This document shows positions 6,582-13,395 of a DNA stretch of 13,395 nt, piece after piece (position 1 is the first letter of the stretch; the number at the start of each line of letters is the position of its first letter). This stretch comes from Pseudomonadota bacterium (GTDB lineage Bacteria; Pseudomonadota; Gammaproteobacteria; Burkholderiales; Ferrovaceae): assembly GCA_021794775.1 (NCBI GenBank), contig JAJYQG010000223.1:1-13395 (forward strand). The letters run 5' to 3'. The notes under the pieces are model-generated. The model had not been told where the DNA came from. It saw nothing but the letters and a program-made list of their open reading frames with translations, and searched no databases. Position numbers and translations under genes: made by a program.

Positions 6582-7823
6582 ATGGATAAAGCTTTGGCAG
6601 GTGTGCGCATTCTTGACATGACGCACGTGCAGGCAGGGCCTACGGCTTCCCAGTTGTTGGCTTGGCTGGGTGCGGACGTCATCAAATTTGAACCGCCGAC
6701 GGGGGACATCACCCGAGGCCAGTTGCGCGATATTCCCGGTGCCGACAGCTTGTATTTCACCATGCTGAATTGCAATAAGCGCTCGATCACCGTCAACATG
6801 AAAAAACCCGCGGGCAAGCAGGTGTTTGAGGCCCTGCTGCAGGAATGCGATGTGGTGATGGAGAATTTCGGTCCCGGGGTTTTGGAGCGCTTAGGGTACA
6901 CCTGGGAAGCGATTCATGCGCGTAATCCGCGCATCGTCATGGCGTCCATCAAAGGTTTTGGTTCAAGCGGTCCTTATGCGGATTTCAAGGCGTATGAGAA
7001 TGTTGCCCAGGCCATGGGGGGCTCGATGAGTACCACGGGGTTTGAGGATGGACCGCCCTTGGTGACGGGAGCTCAAATCGGCGATTCCGGGACTGGTTTA
7101 CACATGGTCATTGGCATTCTGGCAGCGCTCAATGCTCGTCATCGTACCGGTCGTGGCCAATTTGTCGAGGTGGCCATGATGGATTCGGTGATGAACCTCT
7201 GTCGCGTGAAGTTCCGTGACCATCAGCGTTTGGCGCGTGGACCATTGCCTGAATATTCGGTGGCTACCGAAGATTGCGTCACGACTCCCCGTGGCGGCAA
7301 TGATTCGGGTGGCGGGCAGTTGGGCAATGCCATCCGCTGCAAGCCGGGAGGGCCTAACGACTTCATTTATGTGGTGGTTCAAGAAGTCGTCTGGGAGGCG
7401 TTGGCGCGCCGCATTGGAGGTGAGGCAATGGTGACGGATGCGCGCTTTGCCACCCTTGGCGAACGACGCAAGAACCAGCAGGCCATGTGGCAAATCCTGG
7501 AAGATTTTGCTGCCTCCTACACCAAGCTTGAACTGATGGCGCTCCTGAACGAACTGGATGTCCCCTGTGGACCCATCATGAGCACCCAGGATCTGGCCCA
7601 GGATGAGCATGTCAGGTTGCGTGAGATGTATGTTCCGCTCGATCATCCCGAAAGGGGGCCGTGGCATAACGTGGGCATGCCCGTTAAGCTTAGCAACAAC
7701 CATGTTCCCATCACTCGCTCACCCTTGCTGGGAGAGCATACCGATGAGATTTTGCACGAAATCTTGCAATGGTCGCCTGAAACCATCCGGCAGCATCGCC
7801 AAGAAGGAGCTTTCGACAAGTGA
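6582..7823 (+). CDS. frc: Class III CoA-transferase, formyl-CoA:oxalate CoA-transferase-like
   Basis: This 413-residue protein aligns along its length with Frc/YfdW, which moves CoA between formate and oxalate. Shared features are THVQAGP (14-20, Gln17), GDITRGQLRDIP (41-52, close to E. coli YfdW TRHQLRDIP), SLYFTML with CNKRSI (56-69), GDSGTG with catalytic Asp168 (Asp169 in Oxalobacter Frc), PRGGN (236-240) and PLLGEHTDE near the end. The mobile glycine loop reads SGGGQL (242-247) instead of GGGGQP, and the CKGWETD segment is replaced by CKPGGPND, so acceptor preference may differ. The ATG at 6582 is chosen over a GTG at 6573 because it matches the family N-terminus and AGGG lies 8 nt upstream. 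It follows the ThDP gene by 15 nt. Confidence 0.87.
   Translation: MDKALAGVRILDMTHVQAGPTASQLLAWLGADVIKFEPPTGDITRGQLRDIPGADSLYFTMLNCNKRSITVNMKKPAGKQVFEALLQECDVVMENFGPGVLERLGYTWEAIHARNPRIVMASIKGFGSSGPYADFKAYENVAQAMGGSMSTTGFEDGPPLVTGAQIGDSGTGLHMVIGILAALNARHRTGRGQFVEVAMMDSVMNLCRVKFRDHQRLARGPLPEYSVATEDCVTTPRGGNDSGGGQLGNAIRCKPGGPNDFIYVVVQEVVWEALARRIGGEAMVTDARFATLGERRKNQQAMWQILEDFAASYTKLELMALLNELDVPCGPIMSTQDLAQDEHVRLREMYVPLDHPERGPWHNVGMPVKLSNNHVPITRSPLLGEHTDEILHEILQWSPETIRQHRQEGAFDK
7804..7809 (+). promoter_or_regulatory. Strong ribosome binding site before a GTG start
   Basis: AAGGAG lies 10 nt upstream of the GTG at 7820 and inside the end of the CoA-transferase gene. It supports the GTG as the real start and indicates that the overlapping third gene of the unit is translated efficiently. 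Confidence 0.6.
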
Positions 7824-8752
7824 AGATCGTCATCATAGGGCAACAGGATTTCGGCAAAGCGGCATTGGAAGCATTTCTGGCGCGCGGAGAGGATGTGGCC
7901 GGTGTGTTTTGTGCTCCTGAAAAAGAGGGGGCCAAGCCCGACCCGCTGAGGTTGGCCGCCGAAGAGCTCGGGATTCCCGTATTTCAGTTTTCCAGTCTGA
8001 AATCGGAAGAGGCTTTGAGCGCCATGCGTGACATGGCTCCCGATATTGGCGTGATGGCCTACGTACTGCAGTTCGCTCCCCAGGAGCTGGTGACCATACC
8101 AACCCATGGGACCATTCAGTATCATCCATCGCTGTTGCCCCGCTACCGTGGTCCGAGTTCGATCAACTGGCCCATCATCAAGGGAGATCGAGAGACTGGG
8201 TTGACGATTTTTCGTCCTACCGATGGTCTTGACGAGGGCCCCGTCGTTCTTCAGAAGAAAGTCTCCATTGGCCCGGATGATACCTTGGGCAGTGTTTATT
8301 TTGATCATTTGTTTCCCATGGGGGTTGCTGCTCTGCTCGAAGCTGCCGATCAGGTCGTGGCAGGCCGGCATCAGGAGGTGCGACAGGATGAGGCACAGGC
8401 CACCTATGAGGGTTGGTGCCGTGGTGCTGAAGCGCGCATCCACTGGGCGCAACATGTTGAAAGCATTTACAACCTGATTCGTGGCTGCAATCCGTCTCCG
8501 GGCGCTTGGACGACCGTGAAAGGCCAGAAACTCCAGATATTTGATGCCCACTTGCACGTGTTTCGCAGCTTTGGTGCTGTGCGTGGCAAAGTTGGAACCT
8601 TGTCTGGACTAACCTCCCAAGGTTTTATGGTGACGGCGCAGGGTGGTCAAATCGAAGTGCTGCGCGTCAAGCCGGAACAGGGCAAGAAAATGGATGCTCT
8701 GGTCTACGCTCAAGAGCAGGGATGGACAGAAGGAATGGTGCTGGGCGACTGA
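7820..8752 (+). CDS. 10-formyl-THF hydrolase/formyltransferase-like protein (stand-alone FDH N-terminal domain)
   Basis: This 310-residue protein has two parts like Fmt: a formyl_transf_N Rossmann-type domain (1 to about 185) and a smaller C-terminal barrel (about 205-305). It resembles the N-terminal hydrolase domain of animal 10-formyltetrahydrofolate dehydrogenase (ALDH1L1) more than methionyl-tRNA formyltransferase. Examples are MKIVIIGQQDFG, ADPLRL-like KPDPLRLAAEELGIPVFQ, QYHPSLLPRYRG, INWPIIKGD, TYEGWCRGAEARIHW and IRGCNPSPGAW. Catalytic His102 and Asp138 (DGLDEG) are present; the Asn that precedes His in Fmt/ArnA is Gln100. No aldehyde dehydrogenase domain follows. The GTG start overlaps the CoA-transferase stop (GTGA). 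Likely roles are hydrolysis of formyl-THF or formyl transfer between folate and another carrier, possibly CoA. It is not the housekeeping Fmt by context. Confidence 0.85.
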   Translation: MKIVIIGQQDFGKAALEAFLARGEDVAGVFCAPEKEGAKPDPLRLAAEELGIPVFQFSSLKSEEALSAMRDMAPDIGVMAYVLQFAPQELVTIPTHGTIQYHPSLLPRYRGPSSINWPIIKGDRETGLTIFRPTDGLDEGPVVLQKKVSIGPDDTLGSVYFDHLFPMGVAALLEAADQVVAGRHQEVRQDEAQATYEGWCRGAEARIHWAQHVESIYNLIRGCNPSPGAWTTVKGQKLQIFDAHLHVFRSFGAVRGKVGTLSGLTSQGFMVTAQGGQIEVLRVKPEQGKKMDALVYAQEQGWTEGMVLGD

Positions 8753-8769
8753 GCCATTTTCAGAACACC

Positions 8770-9759
8770 TCAGCAGGCAAGAAACTCCAGCATCATGTGA
8801 AGCAGTTCCTCCCAAGGATCGCCAGGGATCAGACCTTTGATCATGCGGTCCAGTTCGGCCGCTCGCTCCAGGGCATGAATGCAGGCGCTGGTTTTGCTCC
8901 AGCGTGCCATGGCCCCAAGACGTGCCTTGCGTTCACCCCATAAGCGTGGGGCCTGTGTTTTCCCTGCGGGGGAAGTCAGCAAGATGAGGATGCGCCAATC
9001 TTCACATAAAGACCATAAGATCAGAGGCAAGGCTTCGCCTTCGTCGCGAAGATGGCGCAATGTGAGACAGGCGCGGCTGAGCTCACGGGCCGCCAAAGCT
9101 TCTTGCAACTGGGTCAACGACAACCGATTTACCATCATGACAGAAGACTGAACCTGATCCAGCGTTATCGTCAGGTCTTGATAAAGAAGGCAGAGCTTGT
9201 CGATTTCCTGACTGGCTGCCAGAAGATTGCCCTCGGTACAATCGGCTAAAAACTCAAGGGCTTCGTCGCTGGCCCCCCGTTGTTGCTTGCCCAACCGTCG
9301 AGCCAACCAGTTTGTCATGCGTGAACGGGGGACGGGCTGAGCCTCGAGCAGCGTGGCCGCCGATTCCAGCGATTTGAACCACGCGCTTTGTCGTGTACGG
9401 TAATCCAGGCTGGGTAGCATGACCAAGCATTTCTTGTCGGGCTGTGGTCGTCGCGCCAGTTTTTCCAGAAATGCGGCACCAGAGCTGCCTGGTTTGCCAC
9501 TGGGGATGGAAATTTGGAGTAAAAAACGGGCGCCAAAGAGTGAGTCACTGGCCCAGGTCATCTCGATTTCATGCCACGATGAACGTGCATCCTGGGTCCA
9601 TGCGTAGCGTTCCGTATAACCCTGACTCTCTCCCGCCCGTTTCCAGGCATCGGTGGCTTCCTGAGCGGTTAGAGGCTCGTCTCCAACGATCAGCAGCAGA
9701 GAAGGAAGTTCGCTTTCAAGCCGTTGATCGAGACGTTCAAGGCTGGTGATGGTTGCCAT
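8770..9759 (-). CDS. holA: DNA polymerase III subunit delta
   Basis: This 329-residue protein is the clamp-loader delta subunit that opens the beta clamp (E. coli HolA has 343 residues). The N-terminal LPSLLLIVGDEPLTAQEATDAW is the usual HolA opening. Further matches are the central NWLARRLGKQQRGASDEALEFLADCTEGNLLAASQEIDKLCLL-type region (quoted in spirit as LARRLG, LADCTEGNLLAA and EIDKL) and the helical collar domain with LPLILWSL. The frame is open back to 9825, but the ATG at 9759 gives the family N-terminus. No clear ribosome site precedes it, and it overlaps the lptE end by 23 nt, suggesting coupling. It follows leuS and lptE as in many proteobacteria. Its stop lies 17 nt from the convergent formyltransferase-like gene. 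Confidence 0.93.
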   Translation of the reverse strand: MATITSLERLDQRLESELPSLLLIVGDEPLTAQEATDAWKRAGESQGYTERYAWTQDARSSWHEIEMTWASDSLFGARFLLQISIPSGKPGSSGAAFLEKLARRPQPDKKCLVMLPSLDYRTRQSAWFKSLESAATLLEAQPVPRSRMTNWLARRLGKQQRGASDEALEFLADCTEGNLLAASQEIDKLCLLYQDLTITLDQVQSSVMMVNRLSLTQLQEALAARELSRACLTLRHLRDEGEALPLILWSLCEDWRILILLTSPAGKTQAPRLWGERKARLGAMARWSKTSACIHALERAAELDRMIKGLIPGDPWEELLHMMLEFLAC

Positions 9760-10297
9760 GGACAGGGGTGGGAGCAGTGGCCGGTTTGTCGGCATTGCCC
9801 AAGGTTGGGTGAAGGGCCAGAACACGGCGCATCATCTGGTGAACCAGGTCGATTTGCATATCTTGAACCAGCAGCGTTTGCTCTGCGGGTTTGCCGAGGA
9901 TCTGGACAACGTTGTAGTTAAACAGCCGGCTGGCGGTGAGGCTGCTTGGCGGAATCAGTTCATCGCCAAGGTTATCGGTGGCCCGGTAGGAAAGCCGTGA
10001 AAAAAGGGTGTATTGAGAGACTTCGCCCTGATAGGTCAGTGTCAGAATCTGCTGAGTATTGATCACGGGCTTGAGGTACAGAATGACATCGGCCTCCGAG
10101 GCTTTGGTGACGAGCGACAAGTGGGTTTGATGCAGAATTTCTTGCTTCAACTCCTGATCTGCGGCACCGCCCAGCGAGCCGCTGATGTACAAAGTGTGAA
10201 ACTGGGCTTCGGGCAGCCCTCGCAACTGAAAACCGCAGCTCGCCAGGAAGAGCGCCAATACGCACAGCAAGGTGCGAGATAGGGTGCGGACAGGCAT
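9737..10297 (-). CDS. lptE: LPS-assembly lipoprotein LptE
   Basis: This 186-residue outer-membrane lipoprotein plugs and assembles the LptD barrel that delivers LPS to the cell surface. The ATG at 10297 gives a signal peptide (MPVRTLSRTLLCVLALFLAS) ending in a lipobox, LASC, with Cys21 as the lipidated residue. CGFQLRG directly after it is the classic LptE mature start (E. coli: CGWHLRD). The body has the expected alternating beta pattern (LYISGSL, VILYLKPVI, YTLFSRLSYRA). The tail (LGNADKPATAPTPVHGNHHQP) is low-complexity. An open frame upstream runs into leuS, but only the 10297 start yields a secretion signal. It lies 28 nt after the leuS stop and overlaps holA. Confidence 0.93.
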   Translation of the reverse strand: MPVRTLSRTLLCVLALFLASCGFQLRGLPEAQFHTLYISGSLGGAADQELKQEILHQTHLSLVTKASEADVILYLKPVINTQQILTLTYQGEVSQYTLFSRLSYRATDNLGDELIPPSSLTASRLFNYNVVQILGKPAEQTLLVQDMQIDLVHQMMRRVLALHPTLGNADKPATAPTPVHGNHHQP

Positions 10298-10325
10298 GAA
10301 CGGGGTGAGCACAAGAAGAAACCCG

Positions 10326-12794
10326 TTACACGACGATGTTGACGAGGCGCTGAGGCACATGAACGACTTTGCGCGGTACTTTTCCTTCGAGTATTTTCTG
10401 CACGGCAGGATGCGCCAGGGCCTGCAACTCGATCTGAGCCGTTTCGAGGGTGCGATCGACCTCAAGTGTGCCACGCAGTTTTCCGTTGACCTGCACCACC
10501 AGGTTGACGGTATCCTGCACCAAAGCAGCCGCATCCACGGCAGGCCAGGGGGCATCGAGAATGGAATCTCCCCAGCCCATGTTCTGCCAAAGGGTATCGG
10601 CCAAATGTGGCGTGATGGGAGCCAGGACACGCAGCAAGATGGATAGGCCCTCTTCGGCAAGGGCGTCGTTGATGGTCACGATCTTTTCCAGCCCATTGAG
10701 CATTTTCATGGCGGCCGATGTCACTGTATTGAATTGCTGGCGCTCCATGTCGTGGGTCGCCTGCTGCAACAAGGTGTGCAGTTCATGCCGCACATGGGGC
10801 GCCTGGAGTATCGGTTTGCTGTCTTGGGGCGCAAGGAGTGAGGTTCCATCATGGATGGGGACTTCTTTCAATGTCCGCTGGGCGCGAACCTGTGTCGCGA
10901 AACTCCATACCCGTTTTAGGAAGCGATGTGCCCCCTGTACGCCACTGTCTGACCATTCGAGTGATTGCTCCGGTGGGCTCGTGAATGTGATGAAGAAACG
11001 TGCAGTGTCAGCGCCATAGGTATCGATCAGCGTCTGCGGGTCGACGGTGTTGCCCAAGGATTTCGACATCTTTGCGCCGTCTTTGAGAACCATGCCTTGG
11101 GTAAGCAGTCGCGTGAAAGGCTCATCGTTGCTGAGAAGACCTTGGTCGCGCAGTACCTTGTTGAAAAAACGAGCATAAAGCAGATGGAGAATGGCATGTT
11201 CAATGCCGCCCACATACTGATCGACAGGCAGCCAATAATGGGCCCTTTCATCCAGCATGGCCTGACTCGCATCGGGGCAGGCATAACGGGCAAAATACCA
11301 GGAAGACTCAAAGAAAGTATCGAGCGTATCGGTTTCGCGCTGGGCTGGTGCTCCACATTGCGGGCATGGGGTTTCATAGAAAGCGGGGTCGCGTTTCAAC
11401 GGCGATCCTTGGCCTGTGACCACGACATCTTCAGGGAGTACAACCGGCAACTGTTCATCGGGTACAGGAACCGTTCCACAGTGGTGGCAGTGAACAAGAG
11501 GGATCGGGCAGCCCCAATAACGCTGTCTTGAGACGCCCCAGTCACGCAGCCGGTAGCGTACCTGGCGTTGCCCGCTGTCCAGTGCTTCGAGCACGAGTGC
11601 CATCTTATGTCGGGCATCCGCCGACGTTCTGCCGCTAAAGTCGTCGGAAGCGCACAATATCCCGTCGTCGGTGAAGGCGGCGTCCTCTGGGGCAAGGCCG
11701 TCTTTGGGTTGAATGACGGTACGGGAGGGTAAACCGTATTGGCGCGCGAACTCAAAATCGCGCGCATCATGGGCTGGGACTGCCATGACGGCACCTTCGC
11801 CATAACCCATGAGCACATAATTGGCGATCCAGATGGGAATCCGTGCACCCGTAAGAGGATGAATGGCGTGGAATGGGGTTGGTTGACCTTTTTTCTCTTG
11901 AGTGGCCACATCGGCTTCCGCCACGCTGCCTTGGCGACATTCCTGGATAAAGCTCGACAAGGAGGGGTTTGCCTGAGCCGCACGAGTCGCCAGAGGGTGC
12001 TCGGCTGCAATCGCCAGGTAGGTAACGCCATATAGGGTATCCACCCGTGTTGTATAAACCGTCAAGGATTCCGCAATGTCGTCGGCCAGAGCAAAACGCA
12101 CATTGACGCCTTCTGAACGACCGATCCAGTGGCCCTGCATGGTTTTGACCTGATCCGGCCATTGGGGCAGGTGTTCAAGCTGATGGAGCAGTTCTTCAGC
12201 ATAGTCGGTGATGCGCAGGTAATACATCGGGATGTCACGCTTTTCCACCAAAGCCCCCGAGCGCCACCCACGGCCCTCGATGACCTGTTCGTTGGCCAGT
12301 ACGGTCTGGTCGACAGGGTCCCAGTTGACGGTGCCGGTTTTTTGGTAAATCAGTCCCTGGCGGAAGAGCCGGGTGAACAACCACTGTTCCCAGCGATAGT
12401 AGTCTGGGCGGCAAGTGGTAAGTTCCCTGCTCCAATCGACGGCCAGTCCCAGTCTTTGCAGCTGTTCGCGCATCGCCTGAATGTTTTGGTAAGTCCATTG
12501 GGCAGGGGCGGTACCCTGCTTCAAGGCCGCGTTTTCTGCCGGCAAACCAAAAGCATCCCAGCCCATGGGTTGCAGCACATTAAACCCTTTCATGCGATGG
12601 TAACGTGCCAGAATATCCCCGAGGGTGTAGTTTCGTACGTGTCCCATGTGCAGTTTCCCCGAGGGGTAGGGAAACATCGACAAGCAGTAGTATTTGGGTT
12701 TTCCAGTCGATTCGACGGCAAGGTAACGTTGATGCTGTGCCCATTCGGATTGACGTTGTGGCTCGATAAGGTGGGGCTGGTACGAATCTTCCAT
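10326..12794 (-). CDS. leuS: Leucine-tRNA ligase
   Basis: This 822-residue class Ia synthetase charges tRNA-Leu (E. coli LeuRS has 860 residues). [16 protein letters not shown] holds the HIGH motif (HMGH, 49-52) and KMSKS is at 575-579. The CP1 editing domain spans about 225-415, with TTRVDTLYG (248-256; E. coli has TTRPDT) and [10 protein letters not shown] (341-350) forming the hydrolytic pocket. [14 protein letters not shown] (419-432) is typical. Cysteine pairs CHHC (436-439) and CPQC (477-480) suggest a zinc-binding insert. The C-terminal part has the anticodon-binding helices and a [13 protein letters not shown] domain. The ATG at 12794 matches the usual LeuRS opening (SYQPHLIE). No Shine-Dalgarno is evident in the short leader. 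First gene of leuS-lptE-holA. Confidence 0.98.
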   Translation of the reverse strand: MEDSYQPHLIEPQRQSEWAQHQRYLAVESTGKPKYYCLSMFPYPSGKLHMGHVRNYTLGDILARYHRMKGFNVLQPMGWDAFGLPAENAALKQGTAPAQWTYQNIQAMREQLQRLGLAVDWSRELTTCRPDYYRWEQWLFTRLFRQGLIYQKTGTVNWDPVDQTVLANEQVIEGRGWRSGALVEKRDIPMYYLRITDYAEELLHQLEHLPQWPDQVKTMQGHWIGRSEGVNVRFALADDIAESLTVYTTRVDTLYGVTYLAIAAEHPLATRAAQANPSLSSFIQECRQGSVAEADVATQEKKGQPTPFHAIHPLTGARIPIWIANYVLMGYGEGAVMAVPAHDARDFEFARQYGLPSRTVIQPKDGLAPEDAAFTDDGILCASDDFSGRTSADARHKMALVLEALDSGQRQVRYRLRDWGVSRQRYWGCPIPLVHCHHCGTVPVPDEQLPVVLPEDVVVTGQGSPLKRDPAFYETPCPQCGAPAQRETDTLDTFFESSWYFARYACPDASQAMLDERAHYWLPVDQYVGGIEHAILHLLYARFFNKVLRDQGLLSNDEPFTRLLTQGMVLKDGAKMSKSLGNTVDPQTLIDTYGADTARFFITFTSPPEQSLEWSDSGVQGAHRFLKRVWSFATQVRAQRTLKEVPIHDGTSLLAPQDSKPILQAPHVRHELHTLLQQATHDMERQQFNTVTSAAMKMLNGLEKIVTINDALAEEGLSILLRVLAPITPHLADTLWQNMGWGDSILDAPWPAVDAAALVQDTVNLVVQVNGKLRGTLEVDRTLETAQIELQALAHPAVQKILEGKVPRKVVHVPQRLVNIVV

Positions 12795-12817
12795 GGACAG
12801 GGGGCAGAAAAATCTTG

Positions 12818-12823
12818 ATTATA
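12818..12823 (-). promoter_or_regulatory. Putative -10 element of the leuS promoter
   Basis: A perfect TATAAT reads on the minus strand 24 nt before the leuS ATG, implying a very short leader (about 15-20 nt). No convincing -35 hexamer is seen at the ideal distance; the best nearby sequence is weak. It would drive leuS-lptE-holA. Confidence 0.45.
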
Positions 12824-12854
12824 CTCGTCACGCCGTGTTTGATACAGGGTCCCG

Positions 12855-12860
12855 TATAAT
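12855..12860 (+). promoter_or_regulatory. Putative -10 element of the uvrD promoter
   Basis: A perfect TATAAT reads on the plus strand 42 nt before the uvrD ATG. A TTGATA at 12839-12844 is only 10 nt upstream, too close to act as its -35. No LexA-type box (CTG-N10-CAG) was found in the 108-nt intergenic region. The ribosome site GAAGGGA is at 12893-12899. Confidence 0.45.
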
Positions 12861-12869
12861 GCACAGTCG

Positions 12870-12882
12870 GCAGCGATGCTGC
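12870..12882 (+). repeat. Small inverted repeat in the uvrD leader
   Basis: GCAGC-gat-GCTGC forms a 5-bp stem with a 3-nt loop, just after the expected transcription start and before the ribosome site. It could be a small leader hairpin or an operator half-site pair; no function can be assigned. Confidence 0.35.
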
Positions 12883-12902
12883 ATTGAAGAGTGAAGGGAC
12901 GT

Positions 12903-13395
12903 ATGCTTGAAGGACTGAATCCCCAGCAGATCGAAGCGGTCACCTGGGATGGGTCGGCACTGGTTCTGGCAGGAGCTGGCAGCGGTAAAACGCGGGTGTT
13001 GACCTCGCGCATGGCTTGGCTCATGCAGACGGGGAAAGCGCGACCAGAAGAGTTGCTGGCCGTGACGTTCACCAACAAGGCGGCAAGAGAAATGACGTTG
13101 CGCCTCGAAGGTATAACCCAGGGGCGTTCCCGCGAGTGGTGGGTGGGTACGTTTCACGGACTCTGCCATCGGTTCTTGCGTTTGCATCATCAGGAAGCCG
13201 GGCTTCCAGCCCAGTTTCAGATCCTGGATATGCAGGACCAACAAGGGGTCGTGCGACGGGTGTTGAAGTCCATGCATATCGATGAAGAGCAGTTGGCGGT
13301 ACGCCAGGCGCAACAATACATCAATCGTCAGAAAGAGCGCGGAGTGCGCGCGGTCGCCGTCGAAGGGGTTCATGCGAATCAGCGTTTGCAGATCG
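12903..13395 (+). CDS. uvrD: UvrD-type DNA helicase, N-terminal part (cut by window end)
   Basis: The first 164 codons of a superfamily 1A 3'-5' helicase are present; the frame is still open at the last base. Visible motifs are the Q motif LNPQQIEAV (5-13), Walker A AGAGSGKTRVL (23-33), motif Ia AVTFTNKAAREM (53-64) and motif Ib WVGTFHGL (80-87). The segment HRFLRLHHQEAGLP, FQILDMQDQ (105-113) and QYINRQKERG match E. coli UvrD more closely than Rep. UvrD acts in nucleotide excision and mismatch repair. Motifs II-VI lie beyond the window, so Rep or PcrA-like naming cannot be fully excluded. The start has GAAGGGA a few bases upstream. Confidence 0.92.
   Translation, partial: MLEGLNPQQIEAVTWDGSALVLAGAGSGKTRVLTSRMAWLMQTGKARPEELLAVTFTNKAAREMTLRLEGITQGRSREWWVGTFHGLCHRFLRLHHQEAGLPAQFQILDMQDQQGVVRRVLKSMHIDEEQLAVRQAQQYINRQKERGVRAVAVEGVHANQRLQI

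Noticed and set aside
4989..6626. A 545-codon open frame antisense to the ThDP enzyme gene
   Set aside because: It mirrors the codon pattern of a well-conserved enzyme on the other strand, is rich in His/Gln/Arg with no recognisable motif, and has no promoter or ribosome site of its own.
7643..8557. A 304-codon antisense frame across the CoA-transferase and formyltransferase-like genes
   Set aside because: It spans two clearly recognisable sense genes and shows no family motif; it is treated as a shadow frame.
12795..12902. LexA (SOS) box upstream of uvrD
   Set aside because: No CTG-N10-CAG or similar palindrome was found in the intergenic region.
1..13395. CRISPR arrays, tRNA or rRNA genes, insertion sequences
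   Set aside because: No regularly spaced repeats, cloverleaf-like tRNA sequence, rRNA core motif, transposase or terminal inverted repeats were recognised by reading.

Overview
The window looks like a chromosomal segment of a Gram-negative proteobacterium, moderately GC-rich by eye. It carries lipid A synthesis genes and the outer-membrane LPS-assembly lipoprotein LptE. A betaproteobacterium is my best guess, for two reasons. The order lpxD-fabZ-lpxA-lpxB-rnhB followed directly by a TrmH-type rRNA methyltransferase is, from memory, a betaproteobacterial arrangement (gammaproteobacteria usually continue with dnaE). The LpxA core ([22 protein letters not shown]) also resembles betaproteobacterial LpxA. 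This assignment is inference; no rRNA gene is present.

Layout. (1) Bases 1-4762, plus strand: a tightly packed, mostly overlapping gene chain. It runs from the 3' end of lpxD through fabZ, lpxA, lpxB, rnhB and a SPOUT/TrmH RNA methyltransferase to a GarR/GlxR-like beta-hydroxyacid dehydrogenase. (2) Bases 4763-4880: a gap with a good sigma70-like promoter (TATAAT at 4813-4818). (3) Bases 4881-8752, plus strand: a three-gene unit of a ThDP-dependent lyase/decarboxylase of the oxalyl-CoA decarboxylase / 2-hydroxyacyl-CoA lyase / acetolactate synthase superfamily, a formyl-CoA:oxalate CoA-transferase-like class III CoA-transferase, and a stand-alone protein like the N-terminal 10-formyl-THF hydrolase domain of formyl-THF dehydrogenase. 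(4) Bases 8770-12794, minus strand: leuS-lptE-holA, convergent with the previous unit and only 17 nt away. (5) Bases 12795-12902: a divergent promoter region. (6) From 12903, plus strand: the 5' part of a uvrD-type helicase gene, cut by the window end.

Most genes are core housekeeping: lipid A and fatty acid synthesis, RNA primer removal, rRNA modification, leucine tRNA charging, LPS export and the DNA polymerase clamp loader. The part that deserves attention is 4881-8752, perhaps with the reductase at 3899-4762. Three enzyme families that each handle a one-carbon acyl group (making or using formyl-CoA, moving CoA between formate and another acid, moving or hydrolysing formyl-tetrahydrofolate) sit in one compact operon. 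This suggests a route connecting C2 or 2-hydroxyacyl-CoA metabolism through formyl-CoA to formate and folate C1 units. Several active-site positions differ from the characterised relatives, so the true substrates are open.
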